This document shows positions 9,197 through 16,866 of a stretch of DNA of 64,000 nt, piece after piece; position 1 is the first letter of the stretch, and the number at the start of each line of letters is the position of its first letter. The notes under the pieces were generated by a model. That model saw only the letters and a program-made list of their open reading frames with translations. It had not been told where the DNA came from and did no database searches. This DNA is from RHLJ01 sp048058975 (lineage in GTDB: Bacteria > Bacteroidota > Rhodothermia > Balneolales > Balneolaceae), in the NCBI GenBank assembly GCA_048058975.1, contig JBLLNP010000015.1, positions 31,078 through 95,077 on the forward strand, given 5' to 3'. Both the position numbers and the translations under genes were made by a program.

Positions 9197-10393
9197 TTGA
9201 ACCGATTTCTTATTTTTATACTTGGTGTTTTTTTTCTGGTTGGAATAACCATTTCCTGTACAGAAATTCAATCTAAGCCTTCTGCCCCGAAAACTTCTGA
9301 TCCTGTAATAGACGATACTTTATCCCAATATCTACAGGACTTTGAAAAGAGTTTTCTGTTCGGGATGGAGCAAAAAAGAATTCCGGGAGCATCTGTAGCT
9401 ATCGTAAAAGATGGTCAGGTTATACTCCAAAAGGGTTTTGGAATCAAAGAAAAAGGAAAGCCCGGAACCGTAGATGAAAACACGGTATTTCGATTGGGGA
9501 GTGTGTCAAAAGGTTTTGCATCGGTTTTAGCAGGAACAGCAGTAGAAGATGGGCTTTTGGAATGGGAGGGTATTGTTTCTGATTATCTCGACACGTTTGA
9601 ACTTCAGGATAATGAACAAACCAAACGGGTTGAGATAAAACATATCCTTTCACATACATCCGGGCTTCCCCGTCATGCCTATACTAACCTTGTAGAAGAC
9701 GGACTTTCCTTAAACCGCATCATTTCCAGATTAGACCGTGTTCCACTTATTGCGAAAGAAGGCGAACAGATAGCCTATCAAAACGCAGCGTATTCTGTAA
9801 TTGAAAAAGTACTGGAAGCTCAGACTGAAATTGATTTCAACACTTTGCTTCAGGAAGAATTATTCGAACCATTGCAAATGAATCATGCTTCATCATCATT
9901 TCAAACGATTTCATTTATAGAAAATAAAGCCCTGCCACACGTGTATCATTCCCGTCAAAAAGGGCGTGTTCCAATACCAATTTCAAAAAAATACTATAAC
10001 GCGGTTTCTTCAGGAGGAATCAATGCCTCTGCTTCTGATATGGGTAAATGGCTTATCTTGCTAACAGGTAATCGTCCAGATGTAATCTCCAAAGAAACCT
10101 TGAATGAGATATTTGAACCTTTAGCAACCATCAATAATAAAAGATTCAGCAGACATTGGGATGGAGTTAATCAATCTCACTATGGAATGGGGTGGCGTAT
10201 TTTGGATAACCAAGGTCAACGCATTGTTTATCATGGCGGTTATGTAAACGGATATCGAAGTGAGATCGCTTTTGCTCCCGATCAAGGTTTAGGGATTTGC
10301 ATTCTTATAAACTCCAACTCGAGTTACCCGCTTGAAGTGATCCCTGGTTTCTTCAATTATTTCAGAGAAGACACACCTTCTATAGCTAATTAA
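9197..10393 (+). CDS. Serine hydrolase, class C beta-lactamase family lipoprotein
   Basis: 398 residues starting with TTG. A signal peptide with ITISC points to a lipoprotein. The beta-lactamase/penicillin-binding fold has all three motifs: SxxK in LGSVSKGFA (Ser about residue 103), YxN in AYQNAAYSV (about residue 194) and HGG in YHGGYVNGYRS (about residue 349). It belongs to the AmpC/EstB/D-aminopeptidase superfamily; peptidase or esterase activity is as likely as resistance. TTG is the only start giving an intact signal peptide. Confidence 0.85.
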   Translation: MNRFLIFILGVFFLVGITISCTEIQSKPSAPKTSDPVIDDTLSQYLQDFEKSFLFGMEQKRIPGASVAIVKDGQVILQKGFGIKEKGKPGTVDENTVFRLGSVSKGFASVLAGTAVEDGLLEWEGIVSDYLDTFELQDNEQTKRVEIKHILSHTSGLPRHAYTNLVEDGLSLNRIISRLDRVPLIAKEGEQIAYQNAAYSVIEKVLEAQTEIDFNTLLQEELFEPLQMNHASSSFQTISFIENKALPHVYHSRQKGRVPIPISKKYYNAVSSGGINASASDMGKWLILLTGNRPDVISKETLNEIFEPLATINNKRFSRHWDGVNQSHYGMGWRILDNQGQRIVYHGGYVNGYRSEIAFAPDQGLGICILINSNSSYPLEVIPGFFNYFREDTPSIAN

Positions 10394-10403
10394 TACCTCT
10401 ACT

Positions 10404-11204
10404 ATGGTCGATAAACATACATTTTCAGTTAAGTTTGAGAGTTTTCGTCCTCAACTCAAATCTTACATTCTTCGAGTTACCGCAAGTGTTGAAGATACTG
10501 AAGATATTGTTCAGGAAGCTTTTCTTAAGGGCTACAATAAGCTGGATTCATTCAAAGGGGAATCATCCCTTAAAACATGGGTATTCGCTATTGCCTTTAA
10601 TCTTGCAAAAGATCATCTCCGTTCAAAGAAAAGATGGCCGGAAAATGTAACCGATATCTGTAGGGAAAAAGCGCTGAACAACAAAGAATTCCTTCAAGAG
10701 ATGATGGGTATTCGGATGACTTCTGAACAGGGTGCCTTCGAAATTAAAGAACATATTACATTTTGTTTCGCCTGTGTGTCAAAATCGCTCCCTATCGAAC
10801 AACAGGTAACACTTTTGCTTAAAGAGATCTATGGTTTTAAGGTGAAAGAGATTGCGGAAATTATTGATAATACCGAAGCAATGGTAAAGTATTATCTGCA
10901 CGTTTCCCGCCACAAGATGATCGACATTTTTGATCACCGTTGTTCATTAATAAACAAGGAAGGAGTTTGCCACCAATGTACTGAGCTGAACGGAATCTTT
11001 AACCCAAAACAGAAAGCTCAGGAAGAAATTCTAAAAATTGAAATGGCCAGAGAGTCCGAAACTAAGTCGAAAGAAGAACTCTTTGATTTACGGATGGAAA
11101 TTGTGAAAGGAATAGACCCTTACGAATCCGGTGCTGCAAAACTTCAATTGCGCCATTTAAAGCATAATAAAGAAGTAATGGATGAGTACCTGAAAAAAAA
11201 GTAG
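10404..11204 (+). CDS. ECF-like sigma factor with Cys-rich C-terminal extension
   Basis: 266 residues. Region 2 (DTEDIVQEAFLKGYNKLDSFKGESSLKTW, about 27-55) and region 4 (LPIEQQVTLLLKEIYGFKVKEIAEII, about 130-158) are typical ECF sigma factor regions. Region 4 is followed by an unusual stretch with a His-x-Cys and Cys-x2-Cys arrangement (HRCSLINKEGVCHQC, about residues 174-188) and a charged tail. The cluster could bind a metal or act as a redox switch; that is inference. No anti-sigma factor is adjacent; an SRPBCC protein follows. Confidence 0.82.
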   Translation: MVDKHTFSVKFESFRPQLKSYILRVTASVEDTEDIVQEAFLKGYNKLDSFKGESSLKTWVFAIAFNLAKDHLRSKKRWPENVTDICREKALNNKEFLQEMMGIRMTSEQGAFEIKEHITFCFACVSKSLPIEQQVTLLLKEIYGFKVKEIAEIIDNTEAMVKYYLHVSRHKMIDIFDHRCSLINKEGVCHQCTELNGIFNPKQKAQEEILKIEMARESETKSKEELFDLRMEIVKGIDPYESGAAKLQLRHLKHNKEVMDEYLKKK

Positions 11205-11265
11205 CTCCCACCCTATCGTTTTTTTAAGGCCAGGCGTCTAAAGATTGAACCCAACCCATTAAAAA

Positions 11266-11790
11266 ATGAAATCAATCTTTACACTTCTATTTATTATGAC
11301 ACTTTCAACCTTTTCTGCTGCACAGGACGGCACTGCAAACACTACCAAAAAAACATTTAACCGAAGTACTAGCGTAAGTATTCAAATCAATGCGGATCCT
11401 TCAATCATCTGGACATTATTAACCAACGCCTCAGATTTCCCCAGGTGGAACTCCACCATTATTTCTCTGGAAGGTGAGATTAAAGAAGGAAATAAAATAA
11501 AACTTAAATCTACTGTCGATCCCTCCAGAACATTCAAGCTGAAGGTGAAGTCCCTAAAGCCCGAAATGGAAATGATTTGGAAAAGCGGTGCAGCTCCTTT
11601 TTTCAGGGGGATTCGTACTTACTCGATAACCAGAAATCCCGATGGAACTTCTACCTTCGCTATGAAAGAAAAGTTGGGTGGAATGATGTTTCCTATGGCA
11701 TCCAAAAGTATTCCTCCCTTCGATGAATCATTTGAGCAGTTTGCCAAAGACCTAAAAAGAGAAGCCGAAAGTATAGAACAGGAGAATTAA
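11266..11790 (+). CDS. Secreted SRPBCC (START-like) protein
   Basis: 174 residues with a signal peptide ending near residue 19 (FSAAQ), so probably periplasmic. From about residue 33 it shows the polyketide-cyclase/START-like pattern: SVSIQINADPSIIWTLLTN, ASDFPRWNSTI, GNKIKLKS, and a final amphipathic helix (FEQFAKDLKREAESI). The ligand is unknown. It sits 61 bases after the sigma factor and ends before a strong terminator. Confidence 0.78.
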   Translation: MKSIFTLLFIMTLSTFSAAQDGTANTTKKTFNRSTSVSIQINADPSIIWTLLTNASDFPRWNSTIISLEGEIKEGNKIKLKSTVDPSRTFKLKVKSLKPEMEMIWKSGAAPFFRGIRTYSITRNPDGTSTFAMKEKLGGMMFPMASKSIPPFDESFEQFAKDLKREAESIEQEN

Positions 11791-11851
11791 CAAGAACTTT
11801 GCTCTTTAAAAATTCATACCGGACTCTACCAAAGGCATTTCTTTGGGAAAT

Positions 11852-11888
11852 CCGGGATCCTTAATTGTATTCCCGGGCTGTTTTTTTT
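11852..11888 (+). terminator. Rho-independent terminator after the SRPBCC gene
   Basis: Stem CCGGGA (11852-11857) and TCCCGG (11871-11876), followed by eight T at 11881-11888. It lies between the SRPBCC stop and the next gene and shows that the DUF1801 frame upstream of about 11890 is not its true N-terminus. Confidence 0.75.
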
Positions 11889-11911
11889 ACTTAAGAATGG
11901 TAACATCACGC

Positions 11912-12310
11912 ATGAACAAATTCCAAAACCTGAGTTTTTCTTCGGTAGATGATTTCCTTGACTACCTTCCTGAAAATGAGTTGGTCGTTGTAGAAGAGCT
12001 CAGGAATTTGGTGTATGAGTGCATACCCGATGTAAAAGAAAAACTATCCTATAATGTTCCTTTCTATTCCAGGAATAAGAGAATCTGCTTTATCTGGCCG
12101 GGTTCCATTCCCTGGGGAAAAGTGAAGATGAACGGAGTCCAGTTTGGTTTTAGTAACGGATTCCTTCTTAGCGACCATGCCCAATATCTTGAGAAAGAAA
12201 ATCGTAAACAGGTTTATACTAAAACTTTCTTTTCTCTGGAGGATATTAATGTCGAGATAATGCGGGATTACTTGTTCGAGGCGTTGGAGCTGGATAACAG
12301 TATGAAGTAA
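11912..12310 (+). CDS. DUF1801 (YdhG-like) domain protein
   Basis: About 132 residues from the ATG at 11912 (MNKFQNLSFSSVDDFLDYL). The frame is open from 11843, but that stretch contains a terminator, so a later start is chosen; ATG 11897 is the alternative. The LSYNVPFYSRNKRICFIWPG core and FGFSNGFLLSD segment match DUF1801. Function is unknown. It is convergent with an SDR gene, with a dispersed repeat filling the gap. Confidence 0.75.
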   Translation: MNKFQNLSFSSVDDFLDYLPENELVVVEELRNLVYECIPDVKEKLSYNVPFYSRNKRICFIWPGSIPWGKVKMNGVQFGFSNGFLLSDHAQYLEKENRKQVYTKTFFSLEDINVEIMRDYLFEALELDNSMK

Positions 12311-12313
12311 AAA

Positions 12314-12400
12314 GTCATCCCTGCGCATGCAGGGATCGGTAACAGCAATTAAGCTGAAAATATTTTATCAACTCCGGATTCCCACTTTCGTGGGAATGAC
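12314..12400. repeat. Dispersed inverted repeat, GTCATCCCTG type (copy F)
   Basis: 87 bp beginning GTCATCCCTGCGCATGCAGG and ending GGATTCCCACTTTCGTGGGA followed by ATGAC. Each end is itself a small hairpin (CCCTGCGCATGCAGGG; TTCCCACTTTCGTGGGAA), and the two ends together form an imperfect inverted repeat. It lies between convergent genes and may also serve as a bidirectional terminator. Confidence 0.75.
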
Positions 12401-12418
12401 TTGTAGTAAGAGAACTCC

Positions 12419-13393
12419 CTAAAACTTAAACTCCCCTACTGCAGCTTCGCTGCCTTCCCAATTAACGCGGATGTTTTCGGGATCTGAAAGTGAATCTTCC
12501 GGTTTCAGTTTGCCGGGGAAACCCACCCATTGCTCAGGACCATAAAAATCACCTGTTCCAGCTTCAGGATCGGCGCAACAACGAATAATTCCTGTCGCAC
12601 CATCTTCAGGAGATTGTGCGTTTCGCATAAGACCGGAATTTGCTTCCATCCCTCCTGTTTTGGCTGTTGTAATCTGCAATTGTGTTGCCGCAAGTCCCGG
12701 ATGAGCTAACAGTACTTTAATATTACCAATACCGTGTTTTTCCAGCTTCTCGATTAAACCGTAGGTAAAAGCGCAGTTCGCTAATTTGGTTTGTCGGTAA
12801 CGGTACCAACGCGGACCCTGAAAGCTCTGGTTCTCTTCCTCGGTACCATCTCCACCCAAATTTCCTCCCCGCTTCTCAAAATATTTCATTTCAAGATCGG
12901 CTCCCAAACGGGCTTGTGAAGTATGGTTTACAATTCTGCCTTCCTCACTCTTTTTAAGAAGAGGAAACAAGCCATTGGTCAATAGAAAATGGGAAATACA
13001 ATTGGTTTGCATCTGCACATCATATCCATCTTTGGTCGCCTCATCCGGTAAAGCCATTACACCCGCGTTGTTGCAAAGCACATCCAAAACCTCGAACCGG
13101 GATTTAATTTCTTCTATGGCCAAACGAACACTTTCAAAGTCCTGCAAATCGCAGGTTATTTGGTGAAAATGGCCTTCGGGAACTTCCGCCTGCAATTCAT
13201 TCAATGAAGAAGCCGAACGCTGACTTTCCCGGTTTAACAACAGTACTGTTGCTCCGAGTTTTGCCATTTCACGTGCGCATACATAGCCGGTTCCACTTGT
13301 GGTTCCGGTAATAGCGACCACCTTGCCGCTCATATCCTGAGTGTGATTATCAATTACGGTATCAAGGTGCTTGGTTTCGATAGTTGCTGGCAT
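12419..13393 (-). CDS. Short-chain dehydrogenase/reductase, retinol dehydrogenase/POR-like
   Basis: 324 residues. Rossmann cofactor motif AITGTTSGTGYVCA (TGxxxGxG, about residues 28-41), CNNAGVMALP and catalytic YRQTKLANC (Tyr-x3-Lys, about residue 200). The GSxARLGAD region and overall length resemble protochlorophyllide reductase-like/retinol dehydrogenase-like SDRs; the substrate is unknown. It is flanked on both sides by copies of the same repeat family. Confidence 0.8.
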   Translation of the reverse strand: MPATIETKHLDTVIDNHTQDMSGKVVAITGTTSGTGYVCAREMAKLGATVLLLNRESQRSASSLNELQAEVPEGHFHQITCDLQDFESVRLAIEEIKSRFEVLDVLCNNAGVMALPDEATKDGYDVQMQTNCISHFLLTNGLFPLLKKSEEGRIVNHTSQARLGADLEMKYFEKRGGNLGGDGTEEENQSFQGPRWYRYRQTKLANCAFTYGLIEKLEKHGIGNIKVLLAHPGLAATQLQITTAKTGGMEANSGLMRNAQSPEDGATGIIRCCADPEAGTGDFYGPEQWVGFPGKLKPEDSLSDPENIRVNWEGSEAAVGEFKF

Positions 13394-13942
13394 GGATTAG
13401 TTATTCATTAATAATTTATTGGTTAACTAATTTAGTTCATCAGGAGTTCGGATTGAAAAGGTTGCTATTATTTGTCATCCCTGTGAAAGCAGGGATCAAG
13501 AGCTTTGTGAAGGTTGTAAACTCATTAATAACTCAGGATTCCCGCCCTGTCTGCTGAACAGGCAGGCTTCGCGGGAATGGCTTTTGAATAGTATGATAGA
13601 TAGTTATACGATTCAGGATTCGTAAATCCAGTCCTGTTTGCGGGACTTAAGTCCCTGCTTATTTATGACACTTTAGGCAGCAAGAACATAAGCAAGGAAG
13701 GGTTTCAACCCTGTAAAAAAATAGCTCAAGAGTGCATAACCACTTCTAAGCCTGTACGGGCGGATGGCCATCCGCCCCAACTGCTTTAACCTAAACTTGT
13801 TTCGAAGGTTCTTTTTTTGAATTGTGGATTAGGCAGAGTTTCGTGACGAGAGGAATACCATATGCTAAAAATAATGTTTTAAGCCTTCACGTAAGACAAA
13901 GTCTTACTATTCTACTGGGACTAAAAAAATATCTTTTTAATT
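13394..13942. other. Repeat-rich intergenic region, no gene seen
   Basis: 549 bp between two minus-strand genes. Besides the repeat at 13474-13581 it holds a perfect 14-bp palindrome GGGACTTAAGTCCC (13642-13655), a GGGTTTCAACCC motif (about 13699-13710) and a perfect 20-bp palindrome, GGGCGGATGGCCATCCGCCC (13758-13777). No convincing coding frame is present. Confidence 0.65.
13474..13581. repeat. Dispersed inverted repeat, GTCATCCCTG type (copy G, with nested palindrome)
   Basis: 108 bp, starting GTCATCCCTGTGAAAGCAGG and ending in GCGGGAATGGC. The right arm is interrupted by CCTGTCTGCTGAACAGGCAG, a palindromic insert also seen in related form in the repeat at 20774. It belongs to the same family as the copy at 12314. 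Confidence 0.7.
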
Positions 13943-14560
13943 CTATTTAAATAAAGATTTAGGATCGAAATCATCTCTTGTTAAATCCATTCTTTGAATA
14001 CTAGTTGCAGTAGATATCCAAGTATAGTTTTCATTTTTTACAATATATTTGAGCGGGAGTGCCCCATTACTTGCCTTTAGAAATTCACTCCAATCTCCAA
14101 GTTTATGCTGAGAAAATTTTTCTGGGTTCACTGTTATTTCATCGCTATAGAAATAGGTTGTTTCATCAGAAGTTGTTTTGATTGTCAGTTGTTTACAAAC
14201 CTTTCCTAATATGCTTTCAGTATTCTCTGAATGAGTGATTGAAACTATTTTCGAGGCTTGGAATGAGGCATCCATTACGGCTATTTTGTCAGTATTTGGA
14301 TTAAGAAAATAGTACTTATTATCATGCCCATTATATAACTGCCCAAAGTTATCTTTTTCATCAAAAGCTTTATAGCTATCAAAATGGATGAAGTAGTGCT
14401 GCTCTTTACCATAAAATTCGGCCATTTCTTCTGTGATATCTTCACCACTAACTGGAGTTAAAAACGTATTCTCATAGACAATTTTTCCTGAAAAATAAGT
14501 GGTTTGTGCAATCAACTGAAGCTGAGGTAATAAGAGAAGAAAAAAGAGTAAATATTTCAT
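13943..14560 (-). CDS. Secreted GLPGLI-like protein
   Basis: 205 residues with a signal peptide (cleavage near IAQ, residue 18). It has beta-rich segments FSGKIVYENTF and GKVCKQLTIKTT, a FYSDEI strand, and GALPLKYIVKN where GLPGLI proteins have their name motif. This resembles the Bacteroidota GLPGLI/DUF4412 secreted proteins, but the motif is degenerate, so the assignment is tentative. Role unknown. It follows a small gene by 11 bases. Confidence 0.5.
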   Translation of the reverse strand: MKYLLFFLLLLPQLQLIAQTTYFSGKIVYENTFLTPVSGEDITEEMAEFYGKEQHYFIHFDSYKAFDEKDNFGQLYNGHDNKYYFLNPNTDKIAVMDASFQASKIVSITHSENTESILGKVCKQLTIKTTSDETTYFYSDEITVNPEKFSQHKLGDWSEFLKASNGALPLKYIVKNENYTWISTATSIQRMDLTRDDFDPKSLFK

Positions 14561-14571
14561 ATCAGTTTTAA

Positions 14572-14862
14572 TTAGAGTTGATTGCCAAATTTTGCTGTAA
14601 ATCTGCGTTTTACTTGCCTTGCAAGATGAAGTTCGTTTTGAGTATTCATTCCTTCTGCCTCAAAGACTTCATTTACAAATTCATCTGCGGTTAATGATTC
14701 CAAATTTGAAATTCGGTTAAAGTCATTTTCTGGAATACAAAAACCCATTTTCACACATAATACATTAAGTAAGTTGGAGAGTTCTTTTTGTTTATCGAAG
14801 ACTAAGAATTTTAAAGGTTCGTAACATAATATTATCCAAACAAGAATCCGTAAAAAATTCAT
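14572..14862 (-). CDS. Small hypothetical protein
   Basis: 96 residues. A hydrophobic N-terminus (FLRILVWIILCY) is followed by a soluble charged region, ending in a basic segment (ARQVKRRFTAKFGNQL). I do not recognise it. It starts the two-gene minus-strand unit with the GLPGLI-like gene and is divergent from the YqaE-type gene. Confidence 0.5.
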   Translation of the reverse strand: MNFLRILVWIILCYEPLKFLVFDKQKELSNLLNVLCVKMGFCIPENDFNRISNLESLTADEFVNEVFEAEGMNTQNELHLARQVKRRFTAKFGNQL

Positions 14863-14975
14863 TTAACGCAATATAAATCATGGGCTTTCCTGATTTTTTA
14901 CATGGTTAAAATCCCCATAACCTTCCTCCCTTTTATTTCGTAGTTTCGGTTCGCTATTAACCAAACTCTGAACTC

Positions 14976-15140
14976 ATGAGCATTCTTCGAATTATCATAG
15001 CTATTTTTATCCCTCCTCTTGCTGTATTTCTTACGGTTGGTATTAAAGGGGCTTTCTGGTTGAACCTTCTTCTTACAATTCTTGGATATTTACCCGGTAT
15101 TATCCATGCAGTTTGGGTTATTGCCAAGCATGATAAATGA
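14976..15140 (+). CDS. YqaE/Pmp3 family small membrane protein
   Basis: 54 residues, two transmembrane helices. The pattern is that of the Pmp3/YqaE (UPF0057) family: IFIPPLAVFL with the conserved double proline, a short hinge (GIKGAFWLN), and TILGYLPGIIHAVWVI. Family members affect membrane potential and stress or salt tolerance. The TGA at 15138-15140 overlaps the ATG of the aldo/keto reductase gene, so the pair is coupled. It is easily missed because of its size. Confidence 0.85.
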   Translation: MSILRIIIAIFIPPLAVFLTVGIKGAFWLNLLLTILGYLPGIIHAVWVIAKHDK

Positions 15141-16018
15141 ACTATCGCCGGTTAGGCACCTCTGATCTTTCTGTTTCTGAGATCGGTTTTGGGTGTATGT
15201 CGCTGGGAAGCGATCATTCCCGGAACGAACGTACACTCCGTTCCGCGGCAGACTCCGGCATCAACTTCTTTGACACAGCCGATTTATATGATAAAGGCTG
15301 GAACGAGGAATCGGTCGGTAAAGCCTTAAAACCAATCCGGGATCAGGTCATAATTGCTACCAAAGTAGGCAACCAATGGCGTAAAGATGGCTCAGGTTGG
15401 GATTGGAATCCCCGGAAAGAATATATTCTGAAAGCGGTGGAAGACAGCCTCCGCCGACTTCAAATCAACACCATCGATCTGTATCAATTACACGGCGGCA
15501 CAATCGAAGATCCCATTGATGAAACAATCGAAGCTTTTGAGTTGCTTAAAGAGCAGGGGAAAATCCGCGAATATGGTATTTCTTCCATCCGCCCAAATGT
15601 AATTCGGAGATGGGCAGAACACTCCAACATGGTTTCTGTGATGATGCAATACAGCCTGCTGGATCGCCGACCTGAAGAAGAATGCCTGAACCTGCTGCAT
15701 CAAAAAAATATTTCGGTCATAACTCGTGGCAGTCTGGCCAAAGGCTTGCTTATCGATAAACCTGCAAAAGAATATCTGGGCTATTCAAAAGAAGAAGTTG
15801 AAGAACTTCAGGTAGAACTCAGAAAAACCGGGAAATCTATCGCCTCTGCCCTTCATTTTGTGTTGCAGCATTCTGCGGTAGCCAGTGCGGTGGTTGGAAT
15901 TCGAACAATCGATCAACTTAAAAGTGTGGTTTCTGCTTTTGAGGATTCTGTTTCTGATGAAATCCTTTCAAAACTGGGTTCGGTGCTAGAACCGAAGAAG
16001 TATGAGATGCATAAGTAG
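15137..16018 (+). CDS. Aldo/keto reductase
   Basis: 293 residues, NAD(P)H-dependent TIM barrel. It shows NYRRLGTSDLSVSEIGFGCM at the N-terminus, the catalytic Asp and Tyr in FFDTADLYDKG, Lys in IATKVG, and His in LYQLHGG. The C-terminal cofactor part includes VVGIRTIDQL. The substrate is unknown. Its start overlaps the stop of the upstream membrane protein gene. Confidence 0.88.
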   Translation: MNYRRLGTSDLSVSEIGFGCMSLGSDHSRNERTLRSAADSGINFFDTADLYDKGWNEESVGKALKPIRDQVIIATKVGNQWRKDGSGWDWNPRKEYILKAVEDSLRRLQINTIDLYQLHGGTIEDPIDETIEAFELLKEQGKIREYGISSIRPNVIRRWAEHSNMVSVMMQYSLLDRRPEEECLNLLHQKNISVITRGSLAKGLLIDKPAKEYLGYSKEEVEELQVELRKTGKSIASALHFVLQHSAVASAVVGIRTIDQLKSVVSAFEDSVSDEILSKLGSVLEPKKYEMHK

Positions 16019-16035
16019 TAAAGCCTTCCACTTTA

Positions 16036-16148
16036 TTCTCCTGAGCGAAAGCGAAGCACCCAATTGGGAGTTTATTTTTAACCTTCAACCATGTACAAAC
16101 TGGATATTCTTATCCAACAAGATCCTTCGGAAGTATCCTCAGGATGAC
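16036..16148. repeat. Repeat array unit A (short form)
   Basis: About 113 bp from CCTGAGCGAAAGCGAAG to GATCCTTCGG...CTCAGGATGAC. The ends are imperfect inverted repeats and the inner part carries a TGGATATTCTTATCCA hairpin. It is homologous along its whole length to unit C at 16654 and, at both ends, to unit B, which holds a GIY-YIG gene. A 26-bp spacer (16149-16174) follows. Confidence 0.8.
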
Positions 16149-16174
16149 GATTCTATTTTATCTCTCACCACAAA

Positions 16175-16627
16175 GTCATCCTGAGCGGAAGCGAAGGACC
16201 TATTTGGGTAGCACTTGATACTTAATTTATAAAAAATGTAAGACCTTCTCTCAACAACAGTCTTACTAACCATGAGAGAGTTTTATGTCTATATACTAAC
16301 CAATCCAAATAAAACGGTTTTATATACTGGTGTAACAAATAATCTGGAAAGAAGGCTTTCAGAACATTATTTCTCAAAAGGAAATGAAGAAACATTTGCA
16401 GGCAAGTATTACTGTTTTAACTTGATTTACTACGAATCATTCCCATCTTCTTATGAAGCCATACAAGCCGAAAAGTATATAAAAGGCAAATCCAGAAAGA
16501 AGAAAGAGGAAATTATTAAGTCAAAGAATCCATCTATGGCTTTCTTGAATAAAAAAGTGCTTGGATATTGGCCACCTAAGCCAAATTAATATCCAACAGG
16601 ATCCTTCGGAAGTATCCTCAGGATGAC
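16175..16627 (+). mobile_element. Repeat array unit B: 453-bp inverted-repeat element carrying a GIY-YIG gene
   Basis: The left end GTCATCCTGAGCGGAAGCGA and right end CCTTCGGAAGTATCCTCAGG plus ATGAC are imperfect inverted repeats, with GTCATCCTGAG and GAAGGAYC in common. The only gene inside codes for a GIY-YIG nuclease. Near the right end TTGGATATT and AATATCCAA form a 9-bp perfect inverted repeat that spans the gene's last codons. Units A and C look like internally deleted versions. Mobility is inferred from structure. Confidence 0.55.
16272..16589 (+). CDS. GIY-YIG family nuclease
   Basis: 105 residues of the single-domain UPF0213/YhbQ-like GIY-YIG class. The signature FYVYILTN...LYTGVTNNLERRLSEH covers residues 4-32 with the conserved Tyr and Arg. 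The metal-binding Glu is in AIQAEKYIKG (about residue 66), and a basic KSRKKKEEII segment follows. The gene lies wholly within an inverted-repeat unit, and its final codons (GYWPPKPN) are part of the repeat's conserved right end. It may nick or cut the repeat DNA; that is inference from position. Confidence 0.88.
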   Translation: MREFYVYILTNPNKTVLYTGVTNNLERRLSEHYFSKGNEETFAGKYYCFNLIYYESFPSSYEAIQAEKYIKGKSRKKKEEIIKSKNPSMAFLNKKVLGYWPPKPN

Positions 16628-16653
16628 AATTCTATTTTATCACTCACCACAAA

Positions 16654-16765
16654 GTCCTCCTGAGCGAAAGCGAAGGATCTATTTGGGTTTTTATTTCTAA
16701 TCTTCTGACATGTGCAAATTGGATATTCTAATCCAACCAGTCTCAAACTAAGTACCCTCAGGATT
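16654..16765. repeat. Repeat array unit C (short form)
   Basis: About 112 bp. The left part CCTGAGCGAAAGCGAAGGAT and centre (ACATGTGCAAATTGGATATT) match unit A. The right end is degraded, retaining CCCTCAGGAT. The 26-bp spacer before it (16628-16653) differs from the A-B spacer at only two positions, which shows that the three units arose as a tandem array. Confidence 0.75.
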
Positions 16766-16866
16766 CGATAGCCTACTAAATGCTTCTTGCTTCTCAGAAT
16801 TGTATTACCATCAGTCTCTTCAAAGTAGTATCATCCTTCAAAACTAATCGCCATCTAATCAAGCAC

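Noticed and set aside
11843..11911. Upstream extension of the second DUF1801 gene
   Set aside because: Contains a strong terminator hairpin with T-run, and the residues do not fit the family; the start is placed at 11912.
16036..16765. CRISPR array
   Set aside because: Three units of unequal length with the same spacer sequence between them; spacers in a CRISPR array would differ and no cas gene is near.
16780..16866. N-terminal extension of the RNase D-like gene
   Set aside because: Serine/leucine-rich residues without family similarity, directly beside repeat unit C; the GTG at 16867 fits the family start better.
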